Source: Legionella qingyii (lineage in GTDB: Bacteria > Pseudomonadota > Gammaproteobacteria > Legionellales > Legionellaceae). From it: DNA of 64,000 nucleotides. Under the pieces are notes generated by a model. The model made no database searches and was not told the DNA's origin. It worked only from the letters and a program-made list of their open reading frames with translations. Location of the stretch: positions 1,291 to 65,290 of the forward strand of contig NZ_QHJG01000012.1 of assembly GCF_003184185.1 (NCBI RefSeq). Direction: 5' to 3'. A program made the position numbers and the translations under genes. This document shows, in pieces, positions 1-8,242 of this stretch. Positions within the stretch are counted from its first letter, which is position 1, and each line of letters opens with the position of its first letter.

Positions 1-116
1 TTTTATCCATCGTTTTCCTCGGAAGAAGAGCTTTGAAAAAAGCAATTACTATCTCTCAAGAATTTTTTGAGAAACTTTTAAGCATGCTGTATCAGTGTGC
101 TATTCAGAATCAACAA

Positions 117-155
117 GAGAGTCCTCACTATGGCTAAATTTTGTGAGGATCTCTC
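117..155. repeat. Hairpin with 12-bp stem
   Basis: GAGAGTCCTCAC (117-128) pairs with GTGAGGA (143-149) and CTCTC (151-155), with one bulged T at 150. The stop codon of the partial frame entering from the left edge (135-137) lies in the loop. It may be the terminator of that frame, but no U-tract follows. Confidence 0.5.
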
Positions 156-157
156 AG

Positions 158-240
158 GCTTTATGCGCGGGCTCTATACCGAGACACACGAAAATGTACC
201 TATTTTTAATGTAGCCTTTACTGGATTCTGCGCATAAAGC
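158..240. repeat. 11-bp perfect inverted repeat, 61-bp spacer
   Basis: GCTTTATGCGC at 158-168 is mirrored exactly by GCGCATAAAGC at 230-240. The spacing is long for a simple hairpin. It could mark the ends of a small miniature element or two operator half sites. No target-site duplication was recognised. Confidence 0.45.
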
Positions 241-470
241 GTGGAACATAAGCTAATGAAGCAATTGTCAACAGCCCCTAATATAGGGTCGATAATTAGA
301 AGCCCGAATTATCGCTGCACTAACTTGAGGAACAGACACATGTATCTTGAGCATAGAGAGATTTATCATTGCTCTAACACATTGTTACAAAGAGAGCCCC
401 TCGCTACACTCGTGATGACGAAAAAACCTCTGGATTTCGTTAAACTAATCCAGTCTACTAAACACCATTG

Positions 471-1208
471 TTATTTAGGCAAGGAGGCTAAAAAGTCAGT
501 AACCTCTTTGGGTGTTAATTCATAACATTGTCCACGTGACAAATATCTTGGCATAGTTAATACACCGTAGCGAATTCGTATCAATCGACTTACTTCCACA
601 CCTTGTGATTCCCATAATCGTCGCACTTCCCTATTACGTCCTTCATTTAATGTCACATGATACCAGGAGTTTGATCCTTCTCCACCTCGAAATTCCAAGC
701 GAGTAAATTTAGCTATTCCATCTTCTAGTTCAACACCCTTTTGAAGATTATTTAAAGCCTCCGGACTAACCTGGCCATGAACTCTAACTGCATATTCTCT
801 TTCCAGTCCATATTTAGGATGCATTAATTGATTTGCTAAATCACCATTATTTGTAAAGATAAGTAAACCAGAAGTATTTAAATCCAAACGACCTACCTGA
901 ACCCAACGTCCCTGTCGCAAATGAGGTAAATGATCAAAAACTGTCTTCTCAAATTTAGGATCATGACGGCTTGATATTTCACCTACGGGTTTATGATAAA
1001 GCAGAATGCGTGTGTTTTGTCTTACTTTAAGTGGATTAGGAATTAACTTTCCTTTTACAGTGATCTTATCTTCGGCACTTGCTGAATCGCCTAATTTCAC
1101 TGGTTTACCATTAACCTGAACCCAGCCATTTTCTATCCAACGCTCCATTTCTCGTCGAGATCCAAGGCCTGCTTGACTTAATATTTTTTGTAACCTTTCG
1201 CTGCTCAT
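471..1208 (-). CDS. rluB: 23S rRNA pseudouridine synthase RluB
   Basis: RsuA/RluB-family pseudouridine synthase, expected to modify uridine 2605 of 23S rRNA. An S4 RNA-binding domain covers roughly residues 3-50. The catalytic motif GRLDLNTSGLLIFTN follows, with the nucleophilic aspartate at about residue 109. At 245 residues it is slightly short because it lacks the basic C-terminal tail of enterobacterial RluB. Its ATG overlaps the scpB stop by 4 bp (ATGA). The scpA-scpB-rluB order is widely conserved in proteobacteria. RsuA and RluE are relatives, but the scpAB linkage favours RluB. Confidence 0.93.
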   Translation of the reverse strand: MSSERLQKILSQAGLGSRREMERWIENGWVQVNGKPVKLGDSASAEDKITVKGKLIPNPLKVRQNTRILLYHKPVGEISSRHDPKFEKTVFDHLPHLRQGRWVQVGRLDLNTSGLLIFTNNGDLANQLMHPKYGLEREYAVRVHGQVSPEALNNLQKGVELEDGIAKFTRLEFRGGEGSNSWYHVTLNEGRNREVRRLWESQGVEVSRLIRIRYGVLTMPRYLSRGQCYELTPKEVTDFLASLPK

Positions 1209-1771
1209 TCGGTAATATACTCTTCATTAGGATTATGTAAAGTTAAGGATTCCATAACCTCGGGTAAGGTTGGAAGTTCCTTTAAATATTTTAAATTGAA
1301 ATAATTTAAAAACTCTCTTGTAGTCGTATATACAGCGGGCTTACCCGCAACATTTTTATAACCAGAAACACGAATCCATTCTCTTTCCAATAATGTTTTT
1401 ATTATTTGACTACTTACTGCAACACCACGTAGCTCCTCAATATCAGCTCGGGTAACTGGTTGCTTATAAGCAATAATGGCTAAAGTTTCAAGCAAAGCAC
1501 GAGAATATTTACTAGGCTTTTCAATTTGCATGCGAGCAACCCAGCTGCTGTATTCTTTTCTGGTTTGTATGATAAAACCACTAGCAACTTGAACAAGCTC
1601 AAAAGATCGTGATGTATAGTCTTCTGTTAAGTCATTAATAACCATACTTAAATGTTCTTTGGTAGGTCTTTGCCATTCATCAAAAACCTCTAACAGTTTA
1701 TCTATAGAGATTGGTTCATTAGAGCTTAAAATTAATGCTTCAACTATGTTTTTTAATTCCTTTTCATCCAT
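1205..1771 (-). CDS. scpB: Segregation and condensation protein ScpB
   Basis: ScpB is the winged-helix (kite) subunit of the SMC-ScpAB condensin-like complex that compacts and helps segregate the chromosome. The family signature is clear: a LSMVINDLTEDY-like segment, then LLETLAIIAYKQPVTRADIE and the R-G-V motif of the second winged helix (about residues 93-130). Length 188 residues is typical. It starts 1 bp after the scpA stop and overlaps rluB by 4 bp, so the three genes are probably translationally coupled. Confidence 0.93.
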   Translation of the reverse strand: MDEKELKNIVEALILSSNEPISIDKLLEVFDEWQRPTKEHLSMVINDLTEDYTSRSFELVQVASGFIIQTRKEYSSWVARMQIEKPSKYSRALLETLAIIAYKQPVTRADIEELRGVAVSSQIIKTLLEREWIRVSGYKNVAGKPAVYTTTREFLNYFNLKYLKELPTLPEVMESLTLHNPNEEYITE

Positions 1772-1772
1772 C

Positions 1773-2567
1773 TTATGCTGCCTGTAAATGTATTGGAGAA
1801 AATGCTTCGTTTTGTGTAATCACAATGAGTGATTGCCTCGCTAACTCTAAAATAGCTAACAAAGAAACAACCAATCCAATTCGTCCCTCCTCAATCGAGA
1901 ATAATTGACTGAATTCTAAAACTTTATGTTCTTGCAGTAGTGACAAAACGTGACTCATTCGCTCACGAACCGATAGCACTTCTCGTGAGATTTGATGATG
2001 GCTTGTCTGCTCTTCTCTTTGTAATAGTGATTTCATTGCTTCAATTAAATCTTCCAAATGTACATCAGGATGAACTATTATTCGTTCAAGTTCAGAAGGA
2101 GTTACTTGAACTAGAAAATGATCTCGCTCTTGTCTAGGAAGTGTATCAAGCAATTCTGCTGCAATTTTTATTTGTTCATAGGCTTGGAGTTTTCGTACCA
2201 GGCTCATACGAGGATCTTCTTCCTCATCATCGTCACTAGCAGGAGGAGCCGGTAGTAACAGTCGTGACTTAATTTCTGCAAGCATCGCAGCCATCAATAA
2301 ATAATCAGCAGCTAATTCTAAACGTCTACATTCCATCAATTGGATATAATGCAAATATTGCTTTGTGATACTTACAATCGGAATATCCAGTATATCTATA
2401 TTCTGTTTGCGAATAAGGTATAAAAGCAAATCTAGAGGTCCACTAAATGAATCTAAGAGAACCTCGAGTGCATCAGGAGGAATAAATAAATCATCAGGGA
2501 GCTCCGTAAGCTCCTTACCATCAATAATTGCTTTTACTTCTGGTTTGCTTGCTAATTCAATATCCAT
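1773..2567 (-). CDS. scpA: Segregation and condensation protein ScpA (kleisin)
   Basis: ScpA is the kleisin that bridges SMC heads and binds ScpB. The N-terminal SMC-binding helix is recognisable in FSGPLDLLLYLIRKQNIDIL and the following IPIVSITKQYLHYI (about residues 40-75). An acidic linker (DDDEEEDP) precedes the middle region. The C-terminal winged-helix part is recognisable near SQLFSIEEGRIGLVVSLLAILELARQ, written here by position only as residues about 220-250. At 264 residues it has normal length. It is separated from trpS by 154 bp containing a dispersed-type hairpin. Confidence 0.92.
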   Translation of the reverse strand: MDIELASKPEVKAIIDGKELTELPDDLFIPPDALEVLLDSFSGPLDLLLYLIRKQNIDILDIPIVSITKQYLHYIQLMECRRLELAADYLLMAAMLAEIKSRLLLPAPPASDDDEEEDPRMSLVRKLQAYEQIKIAAELLDTLPRQERDHFLVQVTPSELERIIVHPDVHLEDLIEAMKSLLQREEQTSHHQISREVLSVRERMSHVLSLLQEHKVLEFSQLFSIEEGRIGLVVSLLAILELARQSLIVITQNEAFSPIHLQAA

Positions 2568-2659
2568 GCTAATAACTCATTCTTATGAGGCTCTTCACAG
2601 ATACACTCTCAAAAATCGGCATAAATCTGTGCATGTAAAATGGAGGAAGTAACGTGGAA

Positions 2660-2685
2660 CCTGGACGCTATTATATTCGTCCAGG
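2660..2685. repeat. CCTGGACG/CGTCCAGG hairpin
   Basis: CCTGGACG (2660-2667) and CGTCCAGG (2678-2685) form a perfect 8-bp stem with a 10-nt loop. It lies between trpS and scpA, which read leftward. A short T-run follows it in the plus direction, where no gene precedes it, so it does not look like the trpS terminator. It resembles the other CCTGG-armed intergenic hairpins in this window. Confidence 0.55.
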
Positions 2686-2721
2686 ATTGTTTTTCAAAAG
2701 TACCGATATAACGCCCAAGCA

Positions 2722-3936
2722 TCAATAATCAAGCCCCATAACTTCTCGTACAGTACTCAAATTTTTGCAAGCCACTTCTCGTGCAGCTTCACTTCCTTCA
2801 GAAACAATTCGTTTTACTGAACTCAAATCAGACTCATATTCCGTAATTGCTTCTTGAATAGGTTGTAACTCTTTATTAACCGCGTCAACAACCGGTCGTT
2901 TACATTCAATACAACCAATTCCTGCTGAACGACAGCCCTTTTGCACCCAATCCTTCACTTCATTATTGGAGTAAATTTTATGAAATTGCCAAACAGGACA
3001 TTTGTCTGGCTCACCAGGATCGGTTCGTTTGACTCTTGCTGGATCAGTTGGCATAGTCAATATCTTTTTCTCAACTTGTTCCGGCGGTTCCCTTAACATA
3101 ATTGTATTATGATAGGATTTAGACATTTTTTGCCCATCTGTACCAGGCATTTTGGCTGTTTCGGTAAGTAATGGGTGGGGTTCTGGCAGAATAATTTTAC
3201 CACTACCCTCTATGTAACCTAAGAGACGCTCTTTATCACCAATAGATAAATTAGGTTGATCTTCTAACAAAGCTTGTGCTGTTTTAATTGCCTCATGATT
3301 TCCATGTTCCTGAAATTGCCGACGCAACTCACTATAATACTTGCTGTTCTTTTTTCCCATTTTTTTAATAGCTTCAGCCGCTAACTCTTCAAAATTTGGC
3401 TCTTTACCATATATATGATTAAAACGACGCGCAATTTCTCTTGTAAGCTCAATATGAGATACTTGATCTTCACCGACAGGGACATAATCAGCATGATAAA
3501 TAAGAACATCAGCACTTTGTAATAAAGGATAACCTAAAAAACCATAGGTCGATAAGTCTTTTTCCTTTAATTTTTCTTGCTGATCTTTAAAGCTAGGTAC
3601 TCTTTCCAACCATCCCAAAGGAGTAATCATGGATAAAAGTAAGTGTAACTCAGCATGCTCTGGAACCCATGATTGAATAAATATTCGTGATAATCCAGGA
3701 TTTACTCCACAAGCCAGCCAATCCACAATCATATCCCACAGATGGTTTTCTATAAAACCTGGTTGATCATATTGTGTGGTTAAGCCATGCCAATCGGCTG
3801 CAAAAAAGAAGCAATCATATTGATGTTGTAATTTAATCCAATTTTTTATTACACCATGGTAGTGCCCAAGATGTAATCTTCCACTGACTCGCATTCCAGA
3901 AACAACTCGTTTATTGGAACTAAATAATGCTGACAT
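2722..3936 (-). CDS. trpS: Tryptophan--tRNA ligase
   Basis: Class I aminoacyl-tRNA synthetase that charges tRNA-Trp. The HIGH-type motif HLGHYHG is at about residues 22-28 and KMSKS at about 270-274. The ATG at 3936 is preferred over the TTG one codon upstream because GAGG lies 6 nt before it. At 404 residues it is about 70 longer than the E. coli enzyme; an extra block sits between the active-site domain and KMSKS (roughly residues 185-250). This long form occurs in many proteobacteria. It follows yciO and precedes scpA. Confidence 0.95.
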   Translation of the reverse strand: MSALFSSNKRVVSGMRVSGRLHLGHYHGVIKNWIKLQHQYDCFFFAADWHGLTTQYDQPGFIENHLWDMIVDWLACGVNPGLSRIFIQSWVPEHAELHLLLSMITPLGWLERVPSFKDQQEKLKEKDLSTYGFLGYPLLQSADVLIYHADYVPVGEDQVSHIELTREIARRFNHIYGKEPNFEELAAEAIKKMGKKNSKYYSELRRQFQEHGNHEAIKTAQALLEDQPNLSIGDKERLLGYIEGSGKIILPEPHPLLTETAKMPGTDGQKMSKSYHNTIMLREPPEQVEKKILTMPTDPARVKRTDPGEPDKCPVWQFHKIYSNNEVKDWVQKGCRSAGIGCIECKRPVVDAVNKELQPIQEAITEYESDLSSVKRIVSEGSEAAREVACKNLSTVREVMGLDY

Positions 3937-3964
3937 CAATATCCTCTTTATAAATTTAAATTAA

Positions 3965-4585
3965 TTACTTAAAAGGTTCGGGATCACCCTTACCCTCCCT
4001 TATTATCACTGGATAATCACCAGTTAAATCAACTACCGTTGTGGGCTCTTGTCCACAGTTACCGCCATCAATAACTAAATCGATTTGATGTCCTAACAGA
4101 TCATGAATCGCTTCAGGTTCGCTCAATGGGGCCTTAGCGCCAGGTAGAATCAACGTAGTGCTCATTAAAGGCGCTTCAAGACATTCCAATAGTGCAAGTG
4201 TAATCATATTATCAGGAACGCGTAATCCCAGAGTTTTTCTTTTGGGATGGAGCATTAAGCGAGGAACCTCTTGTGTTGCATTAAGAATAAAAGTATAGGA
4301 ACCTGGCGTAAACGCTTTCAATAATCTAAATATTGGATTTGATACACGGGCATAAGTGCCAAGTTGAGATAAGTCACGACAAACAAGAGTCATGTTATGA
4401 TTTTTATCCAATTGGCGTAATTTTCTAATGCGTTCAAGTGCGGCCTTATTACCTAAGCTACAACCCAATGCGTAACCTGAGTCCGTAGGATAAACAATTA
4501 GTCCGCCGTCCTCAATAATATTCACCGCCTTTCTCAATAAACGAGCCTGTGGATTATCAGGATGTAATGCAAAAAACTGACTCAT
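3965..4585 (-). CDS. yciO: YciO-type Sua5/YrdC-family protein
   Basis: Member of the Sua5/YciO/YrdC family; related enzymes make threonylcarbamoyl-AMP for tRNA t6A, while the role of YciO itself is less settled. The sequence follows YciO closely: an MSQFF N-terminus, IVYPTDSGYALGC, KNHNMTLVCRDLS, PGSYTFIL, KTLGLRVPDN and a TTVVDLT close. The ATG at 4585 is chosen because YciO proteins begin MSQFF and AGGGGAC lies just upstream; an ATG 24 bp earlier has no such support and would overlap rnm. It has 206 residues. Confidence 0.88.
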   Translation of the reverse strand: MSQFFALHPDNPQARLLRKAVNIIEDGGLIVYPTDSGYALGCSLGNKAALERIRKLRQLDKNHNMTLVCRDLSQLGTYARVSNPIFRLLKAFTPGSYTFILNATQEVPRLMLHPKRKTLGLRVPDNMITLALLECLEAPLMSTTLILPGAKAPLSEPEAIHDLLGHQIDLVIDGGNCGQEPTTVVDLTGDYPVIIREGKGDPEPFK

Positions 4586-4596
4586 AAAGTCCCCTG

Positions 4597-5421
4597 TTAA
4601 ATGTTCCATTCATGCCAAATAGGCGTACAGTTCACTGGTAGCTGCCTCTGGCCTCCAAGCTTAACTCGTGAAGAAATATCACTATGATAATCTGAACCAG
4701 AAGAAGCTAATAACTGGAACCTTAGGCATATCGCCGCCATTTCATTAACATCAGTAACAGTCATCTCACCAGAAACTACCTCTATTCCTACGCCACCAGC
4801 TTCTTTAAATTCATTAATTAACTCATGCAATTTAGAGCGCGTCAATCCGTATTTAAGAGGATGAGCGATAACTGCCTGGCCACCTGCAGTGATAATGCCA
4901 TCGACCGCTTCCTGAATGCTAATCCAAGGAGTCGGAACATAGGCTCCTTTACCTCTCCCTAAAAAGCGCTTAAATGCCGTTGCAAGATCTTGAACTTTGC
5001 CTTCATTCACAAGAAGCTGTGCAAAATGAGGTCTTCCTACTCGCTCATGTCCTGCTAATTTGCATGCCTTTAAATAAGCATCCGAAATACCAAGCAAATC
5101 TAATGCCGCTCCAATTTGTTGCGCACGCTCTACTCTACTCTGATTTTGCCGTTGAATCAGTTCAAGGAAACCCGCAGAATGGTTAATTTGATAACCCAGA
5201 ATGTGTAATTCATGCTTTTTCCATCGGACACTAAATTCTATTCCATTAATTATTTTAATTGATGTAGTAGAAGCGGCCTGCAATAATTCGGGATAACCTG
5301 CGACTGTATCATGATCTGTAAGCGACAAACACTGAATCTGTTTACTTTGCGCTCTTTGTATTAATTCTTTTGGACTTAAAATTCCATCAGAAAAATTGCT
5401 ATGACAATGAAGATCGATCAT
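4597..5421 (-). CDS. rnm: PHP-domain 5'-3' exoribonuclease (RNase AM, YciV/TrpH)
   Basis: PHP-superfamily metallo-phosphoesterase of the YciV/TrpH type, shown in E. coli to remove nucleotides from the 5' ends of short RNAs and to help mature rRNA 5' ends. Metal-binding motifs are visible in order: HCHSNFSDG (about residues 5-13), TDHD (about 36-39), GIEFS, a central RPHFAQ segment, VIAHP, and GSDYH near the C-terminus. Length 274 is normal. The yciV-yciO order, followed by rluB, is conserved with enterobacteria and supports the call. It appears to head the leftward operon. Confidence 0.87.
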   Translation of the reverse strand: MIDLHCHSNFSDGILSPKELIQRAQSKQIQCLSLTDHDTVAGYPELLQAASTTSIKIINGIEFSVRWKKHELHILGYQINHSAGFLELIQRQNQSRVERAQQIGAALDLLGISDAYLKACKLAGHERVGRPHFAQLLVNEGKVQDLATAFKRFLGRGKGAYVPTPWISIQEAVDGIITAGGQAVIAHPLKYGLTRSKLHELINEFKEAGGVGIEVVSGEMTVTDVNEMAAICLRFQLLASSGSDYHSDISSRVKLGGQRQLPVNCTPIWHEWNI

Positions 5422-5577
5422 GAATTTGTGTTATATCAAAAAGAATGATTGTAGCATAAATCTTGCAGAAGATGAGCGTTCTGCACTATTCTTGTGAACC
5501 CATACCAAATACGGCCATAAAGTATAATAAATACTATACTAATAATATATTACTTTATTAAGGAAAACCCTAAGATA

Positions 5578-6255
5578 ATGATTCATAATGTTCATCATGT
5601 TAAATTATGTAGAAAGTCAATCGTTGCCCGAAATAACAAACAAGCTGACTTTCTCGATGCAATAGACCGCTTTGATGTAACCTTTGCTGTTGGTCCCGCA
5701 GGAACAGGTAAAACTTATTTAGCTGTTTCTAAAGCCATACAATGTTTTGAAAAAGGTGAAATACAAAGATTAATTTTTGTAAGACCGGCAGTTGAAGCAG
5801 GTGAAAAATTAGGATTTCTTCCAGGAGATTTAGTAGAAAAAGTACTACCCTATTTAAGACCTATTTATGACGCACTATATGAAATGATAGGTTTTAAAGA
5901 AACACAAAAGCTGATTCAATCGGATATTATCGAGGTTTTACCCTTAGCATTTATGCGTGGCCGAACTTTAAACGAATCATTTATCATTCTTGATGAAGCA
6001 CAAAACACAACCATTATGCAGATGAAAATGTTCTTAACACGTATTGGTTTTGGTTCAAAAGCTGTAGTAACTGGAGATATGACACAAGTTGATTTGCCAA
6101 AAGGTATTGATTCAGGGCTTGCGCATGCAGTAGGATTATTCAAAAAATTACCGGAAATTAGTATTCATACATTTACAAGTCATGAAGTAGTAAGGCATCC
6201 GCTAGTATCTAAAATTGTTGACTGCTATGATAATGCATCAACCGGAAAAAAATAA
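5578..6255 (+). CDS. phoH: PhoH-family ATPase, short form
   Basis: PhoH/YbeZ-family ATPase. The core is intact: QADFLDAIDRFDVTFAVGPAG leads into a Walker A GPAGTGKT at residues 39-46, and a Walker B FIILDEAQN sits near residue 140. YbeZ and PhoH proteins are usually about 320-350 residues with an extra N-terminal domain; this one has 225 and starts almost directly at the ATPase core. No upstream in-frame extension is visible. The stop touches the ybeY start (TAAATG), and the phoH-ybeY-corC order is the usual proteobacterial one tied to ribosome biogenesis. Confidence 0.88.
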   Translation: MIHNVHHVKLCRKSIVARNNKQADFLDAIDRFDVTFAVGPAGTGKTYLAVSKAIQCFEKGEIQRLIFVRPAVEAGEKLGFLPGDLVEKVLPYLRPIYDALYEMIGFKETQKLIQSDIIEVLPLAFMRGRTLNESFIILDEAQNTTIMQMKMFLTRIGFGSKAVVTGDMTQVDLPKGIDSGLAHAVGLFKKLPEISIHTFTSHEVVRHPLVSKIVDCYDNASTGKK

Positions 6256-6732
6256 ATGAGTTATTATATCGACATTCAAAACGCAACTGATGAATCACTA
6301 CCTATCAGCGAAGACGAAATAATCCGCTTGGCATCTCTGGCTTTAAGAGATTGTAAAAAAGAAGCGGAGCTCACTGTTCGGCTGGTTACTGAAGAAGAAA
6401 TGATTCATTTAAATCATACATACAGAAAGCAAAATAAAACCACAAATGTATTGGCATTTCCTAGTGCGTTACCACCTGAAATACAGTTAGAATGCCCATT
6501 ATTAGGTGATGTTGTCATTTGCCCACAGGTTTTGTTAGAAGAAAGCAAGCAGCTTAAAAAAACTTTAGAATCACATTGGGCATTGATTTTGATTCATGGA
6601 GTATTGCATTTATTAGGCTATGATCATATTAAGGATGATGAGGCAGCCATAATGCAATCTATTGAAATTAAATTATTAGCTGAGCTTGGATTTCCTAATC
6701 CTTACGACGTAGAGGGTAATGAACTTGAATAG
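6256..6732 (+). CDS. ybeY: Endoribonuclease YbeY
   Basis: Zinc-dependent single-strand RNase needed for 16S rRNA 3' maturation and ribosome quality control. The signature HGVLHLLGYDH supplies the three metal-binding histidines at about residues 114, 118 and 124. The upstream TNVLAFP segment is also typical. Length 158 is normal. It starts directly after the phoH stop and its 3' end overlaps corC by 14 bp, so translation is probably coupled. Confidence 0.94.
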   Translation: MSYYIDIQNATDESLPISEDEIIRLASLALRDCKKEAELTVRLVTEEEMIHLNHTYRKQNKTTNVLAFPSALPPEIQLECPLLGDVVICPQVLLEESKQLKKTLESHWALILIHGVLHLLGYDHIKDDEAAIMQSIEIKLLAELGFPNPYDVEGNELE

Positions 6733-7555
6733 AGAGGAAGATAGCACTACGTGGTTTGCTCGTTTTAAGCAGTTTTTACAAGGAGAACCACAAAATCAAG
6801 AGGAACTTGTTAGTTTATTAAGGGACGCACAGATTCGCTCTCTTATTAGCGCTGAAACTTTGACAATGATAGAAGGAGCTATTTCATTCTCCAAAATGCG
6901 TGTACGAGATATCATGTTGCCCAAAAACCAAATGATTTGCATTAAGCAAGATGATCAATTCTGCGACATCATCAAAACAATTACTCAAACCGGCCACTCA
7001 AGATTTCCTGTAATTGCCGCAGATTCAGACGAAATCATTGGGGTATTACATGCAAAGGATTTATTACGCTATCAATCTGCAAATCTCGACTCCTTCGATT
7101 TACTAGATATTTGTCGTCAGGCAACGTTTGTTCCTGAAAGCAGGCGTTTGGATAGCTTACTCCGTGAATTTCGCAGCAACAAAAATCACATGGCTATTGT
7201 TGTGGATGAATATGGCGAAGTTTCAGGCTTTGTAACCATTGAAGACATTATCGAACAAATTATTGGCGATATTGAAGATGAGTTCGATATTGATGAAGAT
7301 GCGTACCTTAAGGCACATGAAGATGGACACTATATTGTTAAAGCCCATATGCCTATTGATGAATTTAATGAACAACTTAAAGCAGATTTTAGTGATGAAA
7401 CTTATGATACAATAGGTGGTATTGTAATGAATAGTTTTGGTCATTTACCTTCACGAGGGGAAACGATTACGATCGATTCTTTTGAGTTTAAAATTATTAA
7501 TGCAGATGCTAGAAGAATCAAGTTGATGGAATGTATTGATAAACGCAAGGCATAA
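6719..7555 (+). CDS. corC: CorC/YbeX CBS-domain protein
   Basis: CorC/HlyC-family protein with two CBS domains (about residues 62-185) and a C-terminal transporter-associated domain (about 200-275). Characteristic stretches are VRDIMLPKNQMICI, VDEYGEVSGFVTIEDIIEQI and TIGGIVMNSFGHLP. It lacks the DUF21 membrane part, so it is the soluble YbeX type, historically linked to cobalt/magnesium efflux and more recently to ribosome maintenance through its link with ybeY. Length 278 is typical. Confidence 0.9.
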   Translation: MNLNREEDSTTWFARFKQFLQGEPQNQEELVSLLRDAQIRSLISAETLTMIEGAISFSKMRVRDIMLPKNQMICIKQDDQFCDIIKTITQTGHSRFPVIAADSDEIIGVLHAKDLLRYQSANLDSFDLLDICRQATFVPESRRLDSLLREFRSNKNHMAIVVDEYGEVSGFVTIEDIIEQIIGDIEDEFDIDEDAYLKAHEDGHYIVKAHMPIDEFNEQLKADFSDETYDTIGGIVMNSFGHLPSRGETITIDSFEFKIINADARRIKLMECIDKRKA

Positions 7556-7561
7556 TGAAGA

Positions 7562-8242
7562 ATGAATGGTAATATTCTCATAATCGATGACGATATAGAG
7601 CTGACAGATTTATTAGCCCAATATTTGGAACCCGAGGGATTCCATGCTGTTTGTATTCATGACGGTGAAAACGGAGTAAAAAAAGCCTTAAATCAGACTT
7701 TTGATGCAATTATCCTTGATGTCATGTTACCGAAACTGAATGGTTTTGAAGTATTAAAAGCGATTCGTGAACATTTGGAAACACCTGTTCTCATGCTTAC
7801 GGCTCGAGGTGATGATATAGACCGTATTGTAGGCCTTGAAATTGGTGCCGATGATTATCTGCCTAAACCATGCAATCCTCGCGAATTAGTAGCTCGCTTA
7901 CGTGCTATTCTAAGACGTACCCAAAAAATTCCCACATCAAGACCGGTCATCGAACAACATAACATAGTGGTTGACTGTTCCAAACGTCATGTAACCATGG
8001 GTGGAAATTATCTCGAACTGACTAATGCTGAATTCAATATTTTAGAAATGCTTATAAAATCACCAGGGCAAGCATTTTCAAAGGAAGAACTTACTGAATA
8101 TGCTTTAGGCAGAAAATATACTGCCTATGATCGAAGTATCGATGTTCATATCAGTAACCTAAGAAATAAATTAGGAGACAATCCTCAAGGCGAACCCATA
8201 GTTAAAACTGTTCGAGGATTTGGATATATGTTTAATGCGTAG
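7562..8242 (+). CDS. cpxR: Response regulator CpxR
   Basis: OmpR-family response regulator of the Cpx envelope-stress system. The receiver domain has the acidic pair at residues 9-10, the phospho-acceptor aspartate at about residue 53 (ILDVMLPKLNG) and the conserved lysine in LPKPCNPREL. The winged-helix DNA-binding domain occupies about residues 130-226. The overlapping sensor kinase gene supports the pairing. In L. pneumophila, CpxR controls several icm/dot and effector genes (family knowledge). It starts 6 bp after corC, so it may be co-transcribed with phoH-ybeY-corC. Confidence 0.85.
   Translation: MNGNILIIDDDIELTDLLAQYLEPEGFHAVCIHDGENGVKKALNQTFDAIILDVMLPKLNGFEVLKAIREHLETPVLMLTARGDDIDRIVGLEIGADDYLPKPCNPRELVARLRAILRRTQKIPTSRPVIEQHNIVVDCSKRHVTMGGNYLELTNAEFNILEMLIKSPGQAFSKEELTEYALGRKYTAYDRSIDVHISNLRNKLGDNPQGEPIVKTVRGFGYMFNA

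Larger units (their letters stand above)
1..470. other. Gene-poor left edge, possible gene remnant
   Basis: No convincing complete gene is seen here. On the plus strand a frame open from the window edge ends at a TAA at 135-137, giving a 44-residue tail that could be the 3' end of a gene starting outside the window; I do not recognise it. A later open frame starting with GTG at 241 runs into the rluB 3' end and has no family resemblance or ribosome binding site, so I do not call it. Two inverted repeats are listed separately. The region may be a decayed element, but nothing proves that. Confidence 0.3.

Noticed and set aside
241..525. 94-codon open frame on the plus strand starting at GTG
   Set aside because: No family match, no ribosome binding site, and its end is antisense to the conserved rluB 3' end.
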